From: Basidiobolus meristosporus CBS 931.73
Taxonomy: Eukaryota > Basidiobolomycota > Basidiobolomycetes > Basidiobolales > Basidiobolaceae
NCBI GenBank assembly: GCA_002104905.1
Contig: MCFE01000204.1
Location: 1 to 64,000, forward strand
Length of the DNA stretch: 64,000 nucleotides
Direction: 5' to 3'
In this document: positions 1 to 12,238 of the stretch, piece after piece
Numbering within the stretch: position 1 is the stretch's first letter
Layout: each line of letters starts with the position of its first letter
Translations under genes and position numbers: made by a program
Notes under the pieces: generated by a model
What the model was told of the DNA's origin: nothing
The model's input: only the letters and a program-made list of their open reading frames with translations
Databases searched by the model: none

Positions 1-458
1 TATACTGGCCTTTAAAGAAGTTCTCTATGTACCAGAAATAGCCAAAAACCTACTATCTGCAAGCAAGGCCACAGCAGAACAACCCAGTTTCAGCTTTGAC
101 AAATCTGGATGCAGGGTCACTGATCAAAATGGTGTCCATATTGCTTTGGGTATCAGAGATCAGAATCTATACAAGTTGACTTATATTCCATCATGTCTGA
201 AAGCCAATATAAGTAACTCAAATGAAAAAATATCAATGCTTTGGCTCAGGAGATTTGGGCACATCAATTTTGATTATTTGCACAAAATGATCAAAGATCA
301 GCTAATTTCCAGAGTAAAAATTGATCCCCCCACTAATTTGGAGCAATGTGTCACCTGAATATATGGGAAACAAGTCAGACAACTGTTCAAGAGCTCTGGG
401 ATAATCAAGACCAAAAAAAAGTAGATCTAATTCACCCAGGTCTGTGTGGACCTATGCA
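1..458 (+). mobile_element. Ty1/copia gag-pol fragment, protease to integrase start (C0)
   Basis: This fragment starts before the window and matches the end of the protease domain, the GAG-pre-integrase zinc region and the first integrase residues of copia B1 (33,720-34,175). Visible motifs are a GIRDQNLYKLTYIPS-like stretch and the diverged HRRFGH equivalent, here LRRFGHINFDYLHKM. A stop follows the CVT residues at 356-358, where B1 reads CEACIYGKQ, and the reading frame then shifts. The fragment ends within an ATGCA shared with the next, inverted piece. It is non-functional. Confidence 0.85.
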
Positions 459-620
459 GTTAAAAGCACCTTGTTCTTTCTTCTGGTACTTTAGGGCTTC
501 CACGCCCACATTTTTAGGAAGGCATTCTTCTCCCTCAACAATATCCCAAAAACCTCTTTCTTGTAGCAGCATCTCATCCTCACCCTCTACACTTGGTAGT
601 TAGACTCATCTAACTGAAGT
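454..620 (-). mobile_element. Inverted copia gag fragment
   Basis: The reverse complement matches the start of copia gag (B1 32,760-32,930), the region that reads NYQVWKVKMKMLLQERG. It joins the plus-strand copia piece head to head at a 5-bp shared ATGCA (454-458). At its other end it abuts gypsy A3 near 617-622. It is a recombination scrap with no coding capacity. Confidence 0.8.
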
Positions 621-2458
621 CTGGTATTCTTAAGCTTGCCAGCTTAGAGAGCTAATTCTTGAGCATCTGAAAGGTAGTTGCACTGGCTATATTCCACTTC
701 AAGGTGTTAACTTTCTTGAGGATATCAGTCAAAGGGGCTGTAATACTTACAAAGGACTGGGCAGATCTCTGATAGTTGAAAACCATTCCAAGGAATGATC
801 TGAGATCCAATATGCTATGGGGCTACTTTAGATTCTTGATGACTTCAGCTATCTCAAGGTCTAAGGTCACTCCTGTACTAGTTGCTATATGTCCCATGTA
901 TTCAACATGTGCCTTCAAGCATTCACACTTTGCTAGCTTGCCATATAGCTTCTTCTCTCTTAGCTACTTCAAGACCTTTTCAATGTGGACCAAGTGTTCC
1001 TCATCTGTCTTGCTGTATGTCAATATGTCATCTAGGTAGAGTGCCACAAACTTGTCTAAGTACTCCTGTGAGACTGTTTGCATCAAGGTTGTGAATGTTG
1101 CAGGGGCTTTGGTAAGGCCAAAACTCATGACTAAGTACTTGTGATATCCATATTGGTCCTGAATGCTGTCTCAGGGAAGTCTTCTGGTTTCATCCCTAAT
1201 CTGGTTGTATCCTGGCATAAGGTCAGTCTTGCTGAATACAGTGGCTCTATTGAGTTGGTCCAAAAGCTCATCAATCCAAGGTATGGGATACTTATTCTTT
1301 TGGGTAACTGAGTTGAGGGCTCTGTAGTCAATGCACATCCTAGGTGTTCTATCATTCTTTTCACAATGAGTATTGGTGCTCCTTATGGTGACTTTGTAGG
1401 TCTGATGTATCCCTGTTCCAGTAACTGGTCAATTTGTCTCTTCATCTCTTCCAACTCCAACAGACTCATTCTGTAAGGTGTCTTACTCACTGAAAGTCTA
1501 TCTCCTGTATCAATGGCATGATCCACATCTCTAACTGGTGATAGGGTTACAATATCATATGGAGACATGTCTGGATATTCCCTCAATAGAGTTTAGACCT
1601 TCTGGGATGCTGGAATAAAGAAATCCTCCTGTAAAACCACCATGAAGAACATCTGGGTACCTTTTCTATGCGCTCTAAAAAACTGTGTCTTGCCAAGTTC
1701 ACTTGTTTCCCACACACTGGATTTGACCAAGTTAAAATCTAGTCTGGCAGGTAACAGCCCATAAGTCTTGTTGTCCTTCTGGATCTGAGTAGTATAGGTG
1801 TGCCAGTTGATTGGTGGATTACAACAAAATAGTCAGATTTTCCAACTACAAGGTCAAACTTGCAGTTCACAAGTATATAGGCCTGTAAGTTTTCTTCATA
1901 GTTATTGTTCTGCATTCTTACTGGCTGAGTAAAGCAACTGACTATGTGAGAGTTCCCATCAGCTATTGAGACTGAAGTTGATTTGGTGAGGTCTAAGTTG
2001 ATTTCAGCTTTGAAGGTAAATTACTTTGAAATGTATTCATGTGATGCTCCTTAATCAATCATGATCTTGGCAGGCACTTCATTGTTACTCCTGAGTTAGG
2101 GGTCATTTGGGACAGGTACTCCTCTGTCATATGGAAGGTGGGCTGTGGGTCTTCTTCAAGTTCATCCTACATGTTACTATGCTCAAGGGTTTCAATATTG
2201 CTGAAGGCTCTTGTTGACTGGTGTCCATTTCTTCTCTGAAGGCTACTGGCTGACCTTTGCACTGGAGTTTCTCCTGACAGAGTTGTGCTGGTTCTGGGCC
2301 ATGGTATTCACTCCTTGGTACTGCTGGCTTAGTATCAACAGTTGCTGTTGGGCCAGGATTTGCTGCATAATCTTCTTCCATTCTTGACATCCTGACATCT
2401 TAAGGGATACTTCTCTTCTTTCATCAGGGGGGAGGTTTCTAATTATTGCTGTTACCAA
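617..2458 (-). pseudogene. Ty3/gypsy family A gag-pol remnant (A3)
   Basis: This minus-strand remnant of the same family as A1 and A2 runs from the PBS at about 2,458 down to the end of reverse transcriptase/RNase H at about 620. Recognisable pieces are gag (RNLPPDERREVSLKMS, about 2,430-2,385), the polymerase entry region with SPVRDVDHAIDTGD (about 1,545-1,505), and RT pieces in several frames. About 0.65 kb of gag is deleted: the text jumps from the start of gag (about 2,245) straight to the end of the zinc-knuckle region. Stops and frameshifts occur throughout. Integrase is absent, replaced by the copia pieces to its left. Confidence 0.85.
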
Positions 2459-2823
2459 TTTTACAAGTCTTGATATATGAGTTGTAGAGGAACTGGGAGT
2501 TTGGCTAGTATTGCATCTACTAGAACTTGAACTGATTTTGGTTGAGTTTCCATCAGCTTCTTATATACATTTTGCCAGATTGATTGCTGACTAATTGTAT
2601 TTCCTAATGTAGATTGTAGCTGATGACTCAATTGATTGCATCATCATCACCCAATTACATCCTAGTTAATATATCTATTTCTGTCTGATAAGGATATGCT
2701 GATTCATCTGCTGACTGATAATATTCATTTAATAGATAACACTGATATACTGATTGGCTAAACATAAAACTAATTGATTTGACTAAAAGCTGATCTAACT
2801 CAAACATCAAGCAGTACAACATA
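2459..2823 (-). repeat. 5' LTR of gypsy A3 (minus orientation)
   Basis: The reverse complement aligns along its length with the A1 and A2 LTRs, including the shared blocks GTTTAGGTTATC-like, ATTGGGTGATGATGATG and TATATAAGGAGCTG. It ends ...TTGTAAAA where A1 has TTGTAACA. The PBS equivalent TTGGTAACAGC follows on the minus strand at 2,448-2,458. It is clearly more diverged than the A1/A2 LTR pair, so A3 is older. Confidence 0.8.
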
Positions 2824-2828
2824 ATATC

Positions 2829-3535
2829 TTAAGTTCAGATCCATCATGTATGTGATGAGTTGGTACATGGAGGACAACCCAGAAGAGTTAGAAATACTGA
2901 TAAGAGATGTCACATGGAGATGCTCATGCCTTTGGTATTAAGAAGCTAAGTAGCCTCATGTGTGGGTAATCCACTAAGTAATGCAATGCTGGGTTAGGTG
3001 CAGTAGGCAGCAAATCTTCAATAGGATAATTCCACCAGAGTATGTTGGATTTCTCCTGGCTTCAAGCCAATTCTACACCATTCAATACATAATGCACACA
3101 TGCAATAGCAAGAGTACTCTTATAAGGGAAACTCAAATTTAGCAGTAAGAAGAACTATATTAGTTAAAAACTAAAAGCTCTTTATAGATATTCAGGAGGT
3201 AATTATGGGAAAAGTGATAGCAACAAAGCATATGCTTAAAAGATGTGTATGTTACTAGCAACACAAGATATACAGCAACTTTGCAAGTGTTGCACTGAAA
3301 AGCTGTAAAGTTGAGATGATTGAAGTGTGTGATTTGCAGCAGATATGAATGTATGTAGAAGTTAGTAGGCAGGAGGCCATAGTTTTTTTTAACTCAAACT
3401 ATCTGTGGCATACCAAAAGTCATAGTGTGTAAGCAAATAAAGAGGGGGGTTTATAGTGGAATATATGAATGGCACATGGGAGTTAGAAAAAGAATATACT
3501 CTTTGGTAAAATGATGCAGTAGCATTATACAGATT
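2829..3535 (+). mobile_element. TIR transposon P, 3' fragment (P2a)
   Basis: This stretch aligns with P1 at about 30,474-31,190 (end of transposase and 3' region), with shared blocks such as GATGTGATGAGT near the start, CCTATAAGGG-like text in the middle and AGCATTATACAGA at the end. Many substitutions and indels destroy the reading frame. Similarity to P1 stops at about 3,533. Confidence 0.75.
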
Positions 3536-5185
3536 CACTTGTTTTCTGTCTGATACTTTGAAAGTGTTGCCTTAATAAGTCCTGCATATATTGCTCCTAG
3601 AAGCTACTTGGCACTGCTAATAGATCACACAGTGCATTAGTCATTTAAGGCAGAAACTAATTCAAAAATCTCACTAGTTCCCAGAGTTGAGGCCCTTATT
3701 GATTTAGCTGGCCCATACGGCACAGTTTTGCATGGAATTACTTGCACACAGCTGCATCATCAAATCCCCTTACTCTTGGCTTTTTGTGGACTTGTTTTTT
3801 AACATGTTGAATATCTCCAGTGTAGATCAGCTAGTATCTGAATATTGAGCTCATGCCACAGCTTCTACTTAAATTCTTCTATCTTTGTTAGCTTTTGAAG
3901 ATATCCAGTTATGCTGCAATAATGAGCTACACCCAATTATCTTCATGATGGTTTGTCATTGGTATTTAGGTCATACAGATATCATTTGGCAAGAATCCAA
4001 AGAGATCCAACACTGGCTCTGTTGGCTCAAACTATGCCTGTAAGCTGGGGGATGGTTTTTGTCTGGATGGTACTATAGAAAAGTTGAGACTTGGTATAGT
4101 GACCAAAGTGATGGATATGAATAGGGATACAGTAGTATATTGGCATATACCTGATCTTATATGTAATGTATATGAAAACCAATGTGAATGCTGATTTTCC
4201 ATGTATCATGCATGATATACCTTGAATAGCACTGACATGAGTTGGATCATATAGTTGCCTGCCTATGATCTATTGCACCAGGTAATTTTATAGAACCAGC
4301 CTGGAGTGCCCTGCACTGACCAGTTCTTTTACTTGCAAAGACCCCTATGGTGGAGGTATTTCCAGTGGGGCCTCAAAGGTCAGTTCACCCAAAGTAACTT
4401 GCAGACAGTAGTGTGTAACAGCATGTTTAGGCACAACATGGTGCATTTGCAAGATCCTTGGTGGAGTCTGATGTGATGCTATAGGTAAATGAAGCTTGGC
4501 CTGCTCCAGTAGACTTGGGTCTAACTCAGTAATTTGACAAGCTTGGGGAACTTGGCTCTGGACCATGCACATTATCTTAATATGCATTAACTTGATGCAT
4601 AGTCCTCATCCCAAGGATGTCTTTGCAGATTGTATTGGTGGGTTCCAGTGCACCGTAATTGCATTGCTTAGTAAAGGCTTTATTGAAGCATGCTAGTGTA
4701 ATCCTGATGAAGTTGCTTGTGGTCTGTATCTTCCTGCTAAAGCAACTTTCTGATTCTTCAAGGTACTTGTTTATAATAGCCCTAGCATAATAGCTTTACA
4801 ATGCACTTAGAGTGCCAGATAGCATCAGCAGATCATTATAGTACCATATACTTTTGTGACATGTTACAAACCTCAGGAACTAGACTCAGAGTACCATGGG
4901 TAATGAATACCAGGGACTTTGCTTGGGTCCTGTGAGCTCTGATATAACATGAACAACATCAATCCCAGAAAAGTTAAAAAAGTGGACTCTATCCACCACA
5001 GTAGCTGAGACACAGGGACTGCTTTGCATGAAGATGTAGAACTATGTTCCACACTCTATGGTCAAGTCCAGGTCTACATGGCCTCCGTAGCACACTATAG
5101 CATCATTTGGTGCATATGAGTCAATGTTCCACTGTCCAATAGATATGGCCTATTACCTAAAATTCTTAGAGAGCACCAACTAAAT
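3536..5185. other. Unassigned 1.6-kb repeat-island stretch
   Basis: I see no match to other families in the window. Two short open stretches exist without recognisable motifs: about 60 codons on the plus strand near 4,020-4,200 and 80 codons on the minus strand at 4,345-4,587. Both are too short and too isolated to call genes. It may be the decayed interior of another transposon, because it is flanked by P fragments and a copia LTR remnant. Confidence 0.4.
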
Positions 5186-5445
5186 TCCTTGTCAGGACTT
5201 CAAGTGTGTTTACCAATACAGCAGGAACTGAGAACATGATACTTCTCCAAGTTGTCTAAGCAGCCCAAAACTTTGCACAAATACTCTTAGCACCTTTCAA
5301 AACATTTCTCACTTGATAGCCTTGCAAAGACTGTGCAAAAGTGTAAGTATTACTTTACACTCAATATATCAGTTGGAGAAACCCACATAACTTATTGTTT
5401 GCCTGATCACTTCTAATATTTCTAAGACTCTTAAAACATAGCTGA
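5186..5445 (+). repeat. Diverged copia-family LTR remnant
   Basis: In the same order as the copia B1 LTR one can read CCTTGTCAGG, GAGAACATGA, TTGTCTAAGCAGCCC, AAACTTTGCACA, TTTACACTCAATA, CACATAACTTA and TCTAAGACTCTTA. Substitutions and small gaps are frequent, so this is an old solo or truncated LTR. No target duplication was found. Confidence 0.65.
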
Positions 5446-5504
5446 CATGAGTACTGATAAGAAGTGGTCTAATAATGATTTATAGGTTAGTTTCAAAATG
5501 TCTC

Positions 5505-6534
5505 CCCATGGACAAGACTACCATGATTCAACACTGTAAGAGATGAGAGCACACACCATGTGGGTGTGGTATAAAAGCTTTTTGGCCAAGAAGCAAGGAG
5601 ACATTATAGAAAGTATTACTCTGGTTGCAGTCAGTGTTTAGCTGCACATATCATATCTGAGCACTCACCTGACACTACTTTATCAAAATTTTCTGCTGAC
5701 CACTTCATTCATTATATTGATACTTAGTTGTACTTATCACCTTGCACAAGCTGAATCTAATATGTTTGTGGTGCCTTTTGGCAAACCTCTGCCTTATGAA
5801 TATGGCCTGTTGTGTGATAGCTCAGAAGAAGCAGGCTCATGATGGATTCTGAGCCCATCTCACTTGCATACAGCACCCTGTATGCAACTGATAAGATCCT
5901 TATATGCAATGAGACAACCCCTGTAGTGAACATGCAAAGGATACTCTGTGTAGCTAAGAAAGTCCAACAGTTCAGCAGATAGTAAACAATGAATGCTGTT
6001 ACAAGAGAAGTGGCATGTGCCTACCAGTATCTGCCATAGGGGATTTGAGGATTCAATGCTACTTCTTGCCAAAAACACTCAAAGATCCAACTCAACATCT
6101 CTACAGTACAAATGGACAGCCAGCATGCGTATGGACACATATGACCTAGTGAAAATCTTGATACCAGTATGTGTTGACATTTGCTTTGCATTTGCTTCAG
6201 AGTATACCTCTATTGCAAGGTTTCATACTTGTCATAAATCCACTTCCTTAGGTAAGAATTTTGTTTTTACTCATGATATACTCCAGTAATACCCCCATAT
6301 CAAGGAGCTCATGTGGTTTGTGAAATATTTTGAGGCTATAGAGTACAACACTCAGTTTCAATCAGCATAAATATCTCTTTTATATTTGATGACAAACAAT
6401 AAATACAACCAAGAAGCAAGGGCTACTGTGAAGGAATGTATTATCATGCCTCTACATTGGTACCTAACTGATTCCTATTGAACAATTACTATACCAACCA
6501 ACTCTGCTGACCACTGATTTTAGTCCCATGGTAT
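5505..6534 (+). mobile_element. TIR transposon P, 5' transposase fragment (P2b)
   Basis: This aligns with P1 at about 28,385-29,420, the start of the transposase. Shared text includes the start region CCATGGACAAGACTAC and, at the right end, CTGACCACTGATTTTAG. Frameshifts are present. It is interrupted on the right by the A1 5' LTR at 6,535. P2a and P2b lie in the order 3' end then 5' end, so they are either two copies or a rearranged one. Confidence 0.75.
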
Positions 6535-6906
6535 TGTTATGATCTGCCACTTGAATGTTTAAGTTAGTTGAGTTTTAGTCAAATCAATTAGTTATATGTT
6601 TAGGTTATCTGTATATCGGTATTATCTATCAACTCAGTAGCATTAGTCAGCAAACAAATCAGCAGATCCTTACCAGACAGAGACAGATATATTAGGTAAG
6701 ATCTTATTGGGTGATGATGATGCAAGCAAAGGAGTCATCAGCAACAGCCTATGTTAGGAAATACAATACTATTAGTCAGCAATTGATCTGGTTAAATGTA
6801 TATAAGGAGCTGCTGGAATCTAAATAAGGATCAGTTCAAGTTTTAGTGAATACAATACTAGCTAAACTCCCATCCCTCTACGCCTCTTACACCAGGACTT
6901 GTAACA
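6535..6906 (+). repeat. 5' LTR of gypsy A1
   Basis: This 372-bp LTR begins TGTTATGATCTGCC and ends ACTTGTAACA, with TG...CA termini. It matches the A2 3' LTR at 21,210-21,577 with scattered differences. A TATATAAGG motif (about 6,800) is a plausible promoter box. The 5 bases before it (GGTAT) do not match the 5 bases after the A2 3' LTR (TGTGG), so A1 and A2 are not shown to be one insertion. Confidence 0.9.
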
Positions 6907-6920
6907 TTGGTAGCAGCAAT
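6907..6920 (+). promoter_or_regulatory. Primer-binding site of gypsy A1
   Basis: Directly after the LTR the sequence is TTGGTAGCAGC. TGGTAGC is complementary to the 3' end (GCUACCA) of fungal initiator tRNA-Met, the usual Ty3/gypsy primer. The match is only 7 nt. The A3 copy has TTGGTAACAGC in the same place. Confidence 0.6.
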
Positions 6921-9900
6921 ATCCAGAAACATCCCTCCTGAAGAAAGAAGAAGCCTCCCTCAAGATATCTGAAATTCAAGAATGGAAGAATGCTATGCAC
7001 CAAATCCTGGTCCAGCAGCAACAGTTACTCCAGATCCTTAGCCAGCAGCAACAAGGAATGACTACCATGACCCAAAGCCAGCAAAACCCTGTCCAGAACA
7101 ACTTTAGTGTGAAGGTCAACCAGTACCATGGTAGAGTCAAAGAGAACCTGGGAACTTGTCTCTTCCAGATTGAAGAAGCTTTCAAGGCTAAAGGAATTGC
7201 TCCAGAAAGCAAGTTACATTATTCAGCCTCTTACCTGGCAGACACAGCTTTACAGTGGCACTACAACACAATCAGGGCAGCTACCATGATGGGATGCTCT
7301 ACAATCTCTACCTGGGATGAGTTTGTGTTGGAGATACAGGATGCCTTTAGGCCCCCACACCAACAGACACTACTAAGAAGAAAGTTGAAAACACTCAGAC
7401 TGAAAGGAATGGTCCGAAAGTACATCTATGAATATAGATGTCTACTTAGGCAAATTCAAAGAATGTACCCACTGGATCAAGTTGAATATTTAATGATGGG
7501 TTGAAAGAAAGAACTTGCAAGGGAGTGAATTATCAAGGACCTCAGACTATTGAAGAAGCCATCAAGATTGACATTGACTAGGACTCAGCTATGTTTGGAG
7601 TTGGGAAGCCCACAATGACTAACCAGAGAGGCTACAATCACTATGAAAGAAGACAATCAGAAGCAGTGCCAATGGAAATAGATGCTATGCAGAAGAATCC
7701 TAACTCAGAAGAATGTAAGAAGAAAGGACTTTGCTTCAATTTCCACCAGCAGGGACATATTGCAAAGTACTGCTCTCAGAGACAAATGGACACCAGCCAT
7801 CAAGAACCTTCAACCATATTGAGGCCATGGAGCATAGTAACATGGAGGATGAACTTGAAGAAGACTCAGAACTCACCATCCATATGACAGAAGAATACCT
7901 ATCCCAGATGACCTCAAACTCAGGATAACTATTATACTTGAATTGAGTAGTCATTGGAGTATCTGCCAAGATCAAGATTGACTCAGGAGCATTACATGAG
8001 TACATGTCAGAGCAACTTGCTTTGAGAGCTGGAATCAACTTGGAACCCACCAATCTACTTCAGTCTCAACAGCTGATGAGAACTCTCACATATTCAACCG
8101 TATTACTCAGCCAGTAAGGATGAAGATCAATGACTATGAAGAAGACCTACAGGCTTATATATTTGGGAACTGCAAGTTTGACCTTGTACTTTAGAGAACC
8201 TGGCTATTTTGTTGTAATCCATCAATCAACTGAAGAACCCATGCTATTCAGATCCAGAAAGACAACAAGACCTATGAGCTATTACCTGCCAGACCGGATT
8301 TTAACATGGTCAATTCCAGTGTGTGTGAAACAGGTGAACTTAGCAAGACACAATTCTGTAGAGCACTAAGAAAAGACACCCAGATTTTCCTCATGGCAGT
8401 ATCACAGGAGGATTCTTCTACTCCAGTACCCCAGAAGGTCCAGACTCTTTTGAAGGAGTATTCAGACATATCTCCAGAAGCACTTGTAAGCCTACCACCA
8501 GTCAGAGACATGGATCATGCCATAGAAACAGGAGATAGCCCTCTAGTGAGCAAGACACTTTACAGCATGAGTCCATTGGAGTTGGAAGAGATGAAGAGCC
8601 AAATAGCTCAGTTACTGGAGCAAGGACATATCAGACCCAGCAAGTCAACTTGGGGAGCACTAGTACTTTTTGTGAAGAAGAAGGATGGAACACTTAGGAT
8701 GCTCATTGACTACAGAGCCCTCAACTTAGTTAATGTCAAGAATAAGTACCCCATACCTTGGATTGATGAGCTCTTGGACCAACTCAATGGAGCCACTATA
8801 TTTTAGCAAGATTGACCTCATGTCAGGATACAACTAAATTAGGGTGAAGCCAGAAGATATCCCTAAGACAGCATTCAGGACCAGATATGGACATTAAAAG
8901 TACTTAGTCATGAGTTTTGGCCTCACCAATGCCCCAGCAACTCTCATGACACTGATGCAGACTGTCTTCCAGGAGTACTTAGACAAGTTTGTCATAATCT
9001 ACCCAGATGACATATTGATAGACAGCAAGACAGAAGAGGATCACTTGGTGCACATTGAAAAGGTCTTGAAGAAGCTAAGAGAGAACAAACTTTATGGCAA
9101 GCTACCCAAGTGTGAATTCTTCAAGGAAAACTTAGAATATCTAGGACACATAGTGACTAGCACAGGAGTAACCTCAGAACCCAAGAAGGTTGAAGTTATC
9201 AAGAATCTGAAGCGGCCCCAGAGCATATCAGAGCTCAGATCATTCCTTGGAATGGTTTCATATTATTGGAGATTTGCCAAGTCCTTTGCAAATATTGCAG
9301 CCCACTTGACTGATATCCTCAAGAAAGACAATACCTACAAGTGGGACATGGCTTGTGAAACTGCCTTCCAGATGCTTAAGAATGAACTTGGTAAGCTGCC
9401 AAGCTTAAGAATACCCAAATTCAGAAAAGAGTTTACTCTTTGCACAGATGCTTCCAGTTATGCAATTAGTGGAGTGTTGCGTCAAGAGCACAAGGGATAG
9501 GGCTACCCTGTTGCGTTTGAATCCAAGAAGCTGAACTCAGTGGAACAAAACTATCTAGTACATGAGAAGGAGATGCTTGCTATAATACACTGTTTGAAGA
9601 CATGGAGATGCTGTATTGAAGGAGTCAAATGCACTGTAAAGACTGATTATGCCTCCCTCAGTGTATATTTACTCAGAAGGTACTCTCTGGAAGAATGACA
9701 AGATGGAGTGAATACATTCAGCAATTTGACTTGGAGATTGTCTACTGCCCTGTAAAAAACAACATAGTTGCTGATGCCTTATCAAGATTAGATCAAGTTG
9801 CACAACTCAACTTGGTGCATGAATCAGATTGGCCTAGCCTATTACCAAAGTACTTGGAGGACCAAGCCATTTTTAATGAGGTGGATGATGATATCAAGAA

Positions 9901-10868
9901 GATAATCCGGGATGAAGCCAGCAAATTTGTAGTACAGTATGAAACACTCCACCAAATTGTTTATGGAAGCCCTATTGCCTATTGCCCTTATGTTTCTCAC
10001 CAGAATTTAATACATAAGCTACACAATGGATATGGACATCTTGGAATTGAAGGAACCTACAGCCTTGTGAAAGCCAGAGCATGGTGGCTCAGAATGAAAC
10101 AAGATATTGAGAAGCTAGTGAAAACATGCCCTAATTGCCAAATCAACCAAGGCCAACCATAGAGAATTGCTGAACTCTTTCCCTTGGAGCCTGTAAGACC
10201 ATTTGAAGGATGGGTAATTGACTTTATTGGAAGACTGCCAGCTACCAGGAAATGCAGCTGTTGGATCCTGGTAGCAACTGACCATGCCACTAAATGGCCA
10301 GTTGCTAAAGCTGTACCAATAGCCAGTGAACAAGAAGTTGCGAGTTTCATCTACCATGAGATCCTTATGAAGTTTGGATGCCCTATAGTGATTCTATCTA
10401 ATAGAGGTACAAACTTTATGGCGAAGGTATTGGAAGCATACCTGGAAATGCAGCAGATCAAACACTTGAAAACCTTGACATATCACCCCAGAACTAATGG
10501 AGTCACTGAACGGTTTAATGGATTATTAGGAAAAATGCTGACCAAGTATGCAAATGGAGTTGTTGGTAGATGGGATGAGCATATAGAACAAGCACTCTTT
10601 GCATGCAGAGTAGGAGCACATAACACTACCCAGCAATTGCCACTTTACTTAGTGTAAGGATGTGAACCAAGGATTCCAGGAGATCTCACACAATCAAAGC
10701 TTACAGACACCCTAGAAGATGAACTCAGTCAGCCAAGTAGACACCAGCAACTGGAACAAAGACAACAAGAGGCACAGACCATAGTATCTCAAAGTGCATA
10801 AAAGATGAAGCAGAGATGTGATAAGACTACAACACCAGAAGCATTGACAGTTGAGAACTCTGTATTGC
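6921..10868 (+). pseudogene. Ty3/gypsy family A gag-pol, A1 (3' truncated)
   Basis: The order is gag (Gln-rich N-terminus then RVKENLGTCLFQIEEAFKAKGI, about 6,995-7,500), a damaged CCHC knuckle (about 7,730, first Cys lost: NFHQQGHIAKYC), aspartic protease (IDSGALHEYMS, about 7,976), reverse transcriptase (about 8,650-9,500), RNase H, integrase with HHCC (about 10,015-10,140) and DDE core (DFIGRLP, ILSNRGTNF, NGVTERFN; the second catalytic Asp is Asn). The polymerase motif reads YPDD instead of YLDD. Several in-frame stops and frameshifts occur. The element is cut off at about 10,868, just before the GPY/F region that A2 still has, where transposon P sequence begins. Confidence 0.88.
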
Positions 10869-11520
10869 TAAGGACACATGTTCACACAGAGACACCTTTG
10901 CCTATGGCATTAAGAAGCTAAGCAGCTCTAATGCATGGGTATTCAGTTAAGTATTGCAATTTTAGGTTGGGTGCAACAAGCAACTAATTTCTAATAGGAA
11001 AACTATACCAAATTATGCTGGATTTCTCTTGGTCACAAGCCAATTTTGACACCATTCAATATGGAATTCACATAAACAAGAGCCTCAGTGCACCTATAAG
11101 GGGGACTAGAATCTAGCAGGGAGAAAGAGTACATGGGCTAAATGCCAAAAAGTTCTTTGCAGATATTCAGAAGGTATTCATGGCAGAAGTGACAGCAACC
11201 AAGTATATGTTTGCCAGATGTAAATGTTGCCAGGAATACAAGGTATATGGCAACCTTGCCAGTATCACACTAAAAAGTTGTAAAGTTGAGGTGAAAGAAG
11301 TATATCAATTGCAGATGTGTATGTTTGTAGAGGTTAGTAAGCAGGAGGCCAAGGTATTTTTTGATTTGAGCTATATGTGGAAAACCCCAGGTGGTAGTTG
11401 GTATGAAAATAAAGAGGGGTGCTTCTACAGTGAAATATATGAATTGTGCAAGGGGAGGTAGAAAAAAGAAATACCATTTGGTAAATTGGTATACTTCCAA
11501 GTATAGTAATAAAGTTGATG
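10869..11520 (+). mobile_element. TIR transposon P, 3' fragment (P-c)
   Basis: This aligns with P1 about 30,550-31,190. It contains an open stretch (about 11,180-11,461) matching the MAEVATTKHMFARC part of the P1 transposase end. The left junction is inside gypsy A1. Together with the opposite-strand copy at 11,735-12,238 it forms a large inverted repeat. Confidence 0.78.
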
Positions 11521-11734
11521 TTGAGATGTAGGTCATTTTGCAGGACTGGCATGGCAGTCAGATGGTCATGATGCAGTCTTAATTTATTTGGGCATACCTA
11601 ACCAGCCAATACATGTAGTTGGCATAAATGGCAGAAAGCTAGGCAGCACTTTGGTGTTGTGCCTCAGCCTGAATGCAGACCTCTGTTGGAATTGTTATAA
11701 AAGTACAGCAGGCTACAGCTAGTCCAGTTAAATG

Positions 11735-12238
11735 TTATCATACCAGCTTACTAAATGGTATTTGGTTTTATGCAACCACTTTGCTATTCATGTATTTCAC
11801 TGTAAATCACGCTTGTTTGTTTACCTCCCCACAATTACCATGGGTATTCCACAAACATTATATATAAAAAAAACAATGGCCTCTGGCGTACTAGCCTCTA
11901 CATATGTGCCCACCCACTTCAATTGGCACACTTCTTTTACCTCACCTTTACAGCTTTTCATCATGATACTTGTAAAGTTGCCACAGTTCTTACATTGCTA
12001 GTAACATATACATCTTACAAACATATGCTTGGCTGCTGCCACTTTTGCCATGAACACCTCTTATATATCTGTAGAGTACTTTGTGGTACTTGGCCAGCCT
12101 ATTTTTTCTCCCTACTGGATTCTAGTATCTATCATAGGAGCATTCCAACTCTTGTTTGCTTGTATTTTATATCAAAAGGTGCATTAATTAGCTTGCATCA
12201 AATATACACCTATCAATCTTTGGTAAAGTAGTTCTAAT
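11735..12238 (-). mobile_element. TIR transposon P, 3' fragment inverted (P-d)
   Basis: The reverse complement aligns with P1 about 30,750-31,165 and therefore with P-c in the opposite direction. Recognisable blocks on the plus strand are ACTAAATGGTAT at the left and CTAGTATCTATCATAGG near 12,122. Frames are broken. Confidence 0.75.
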
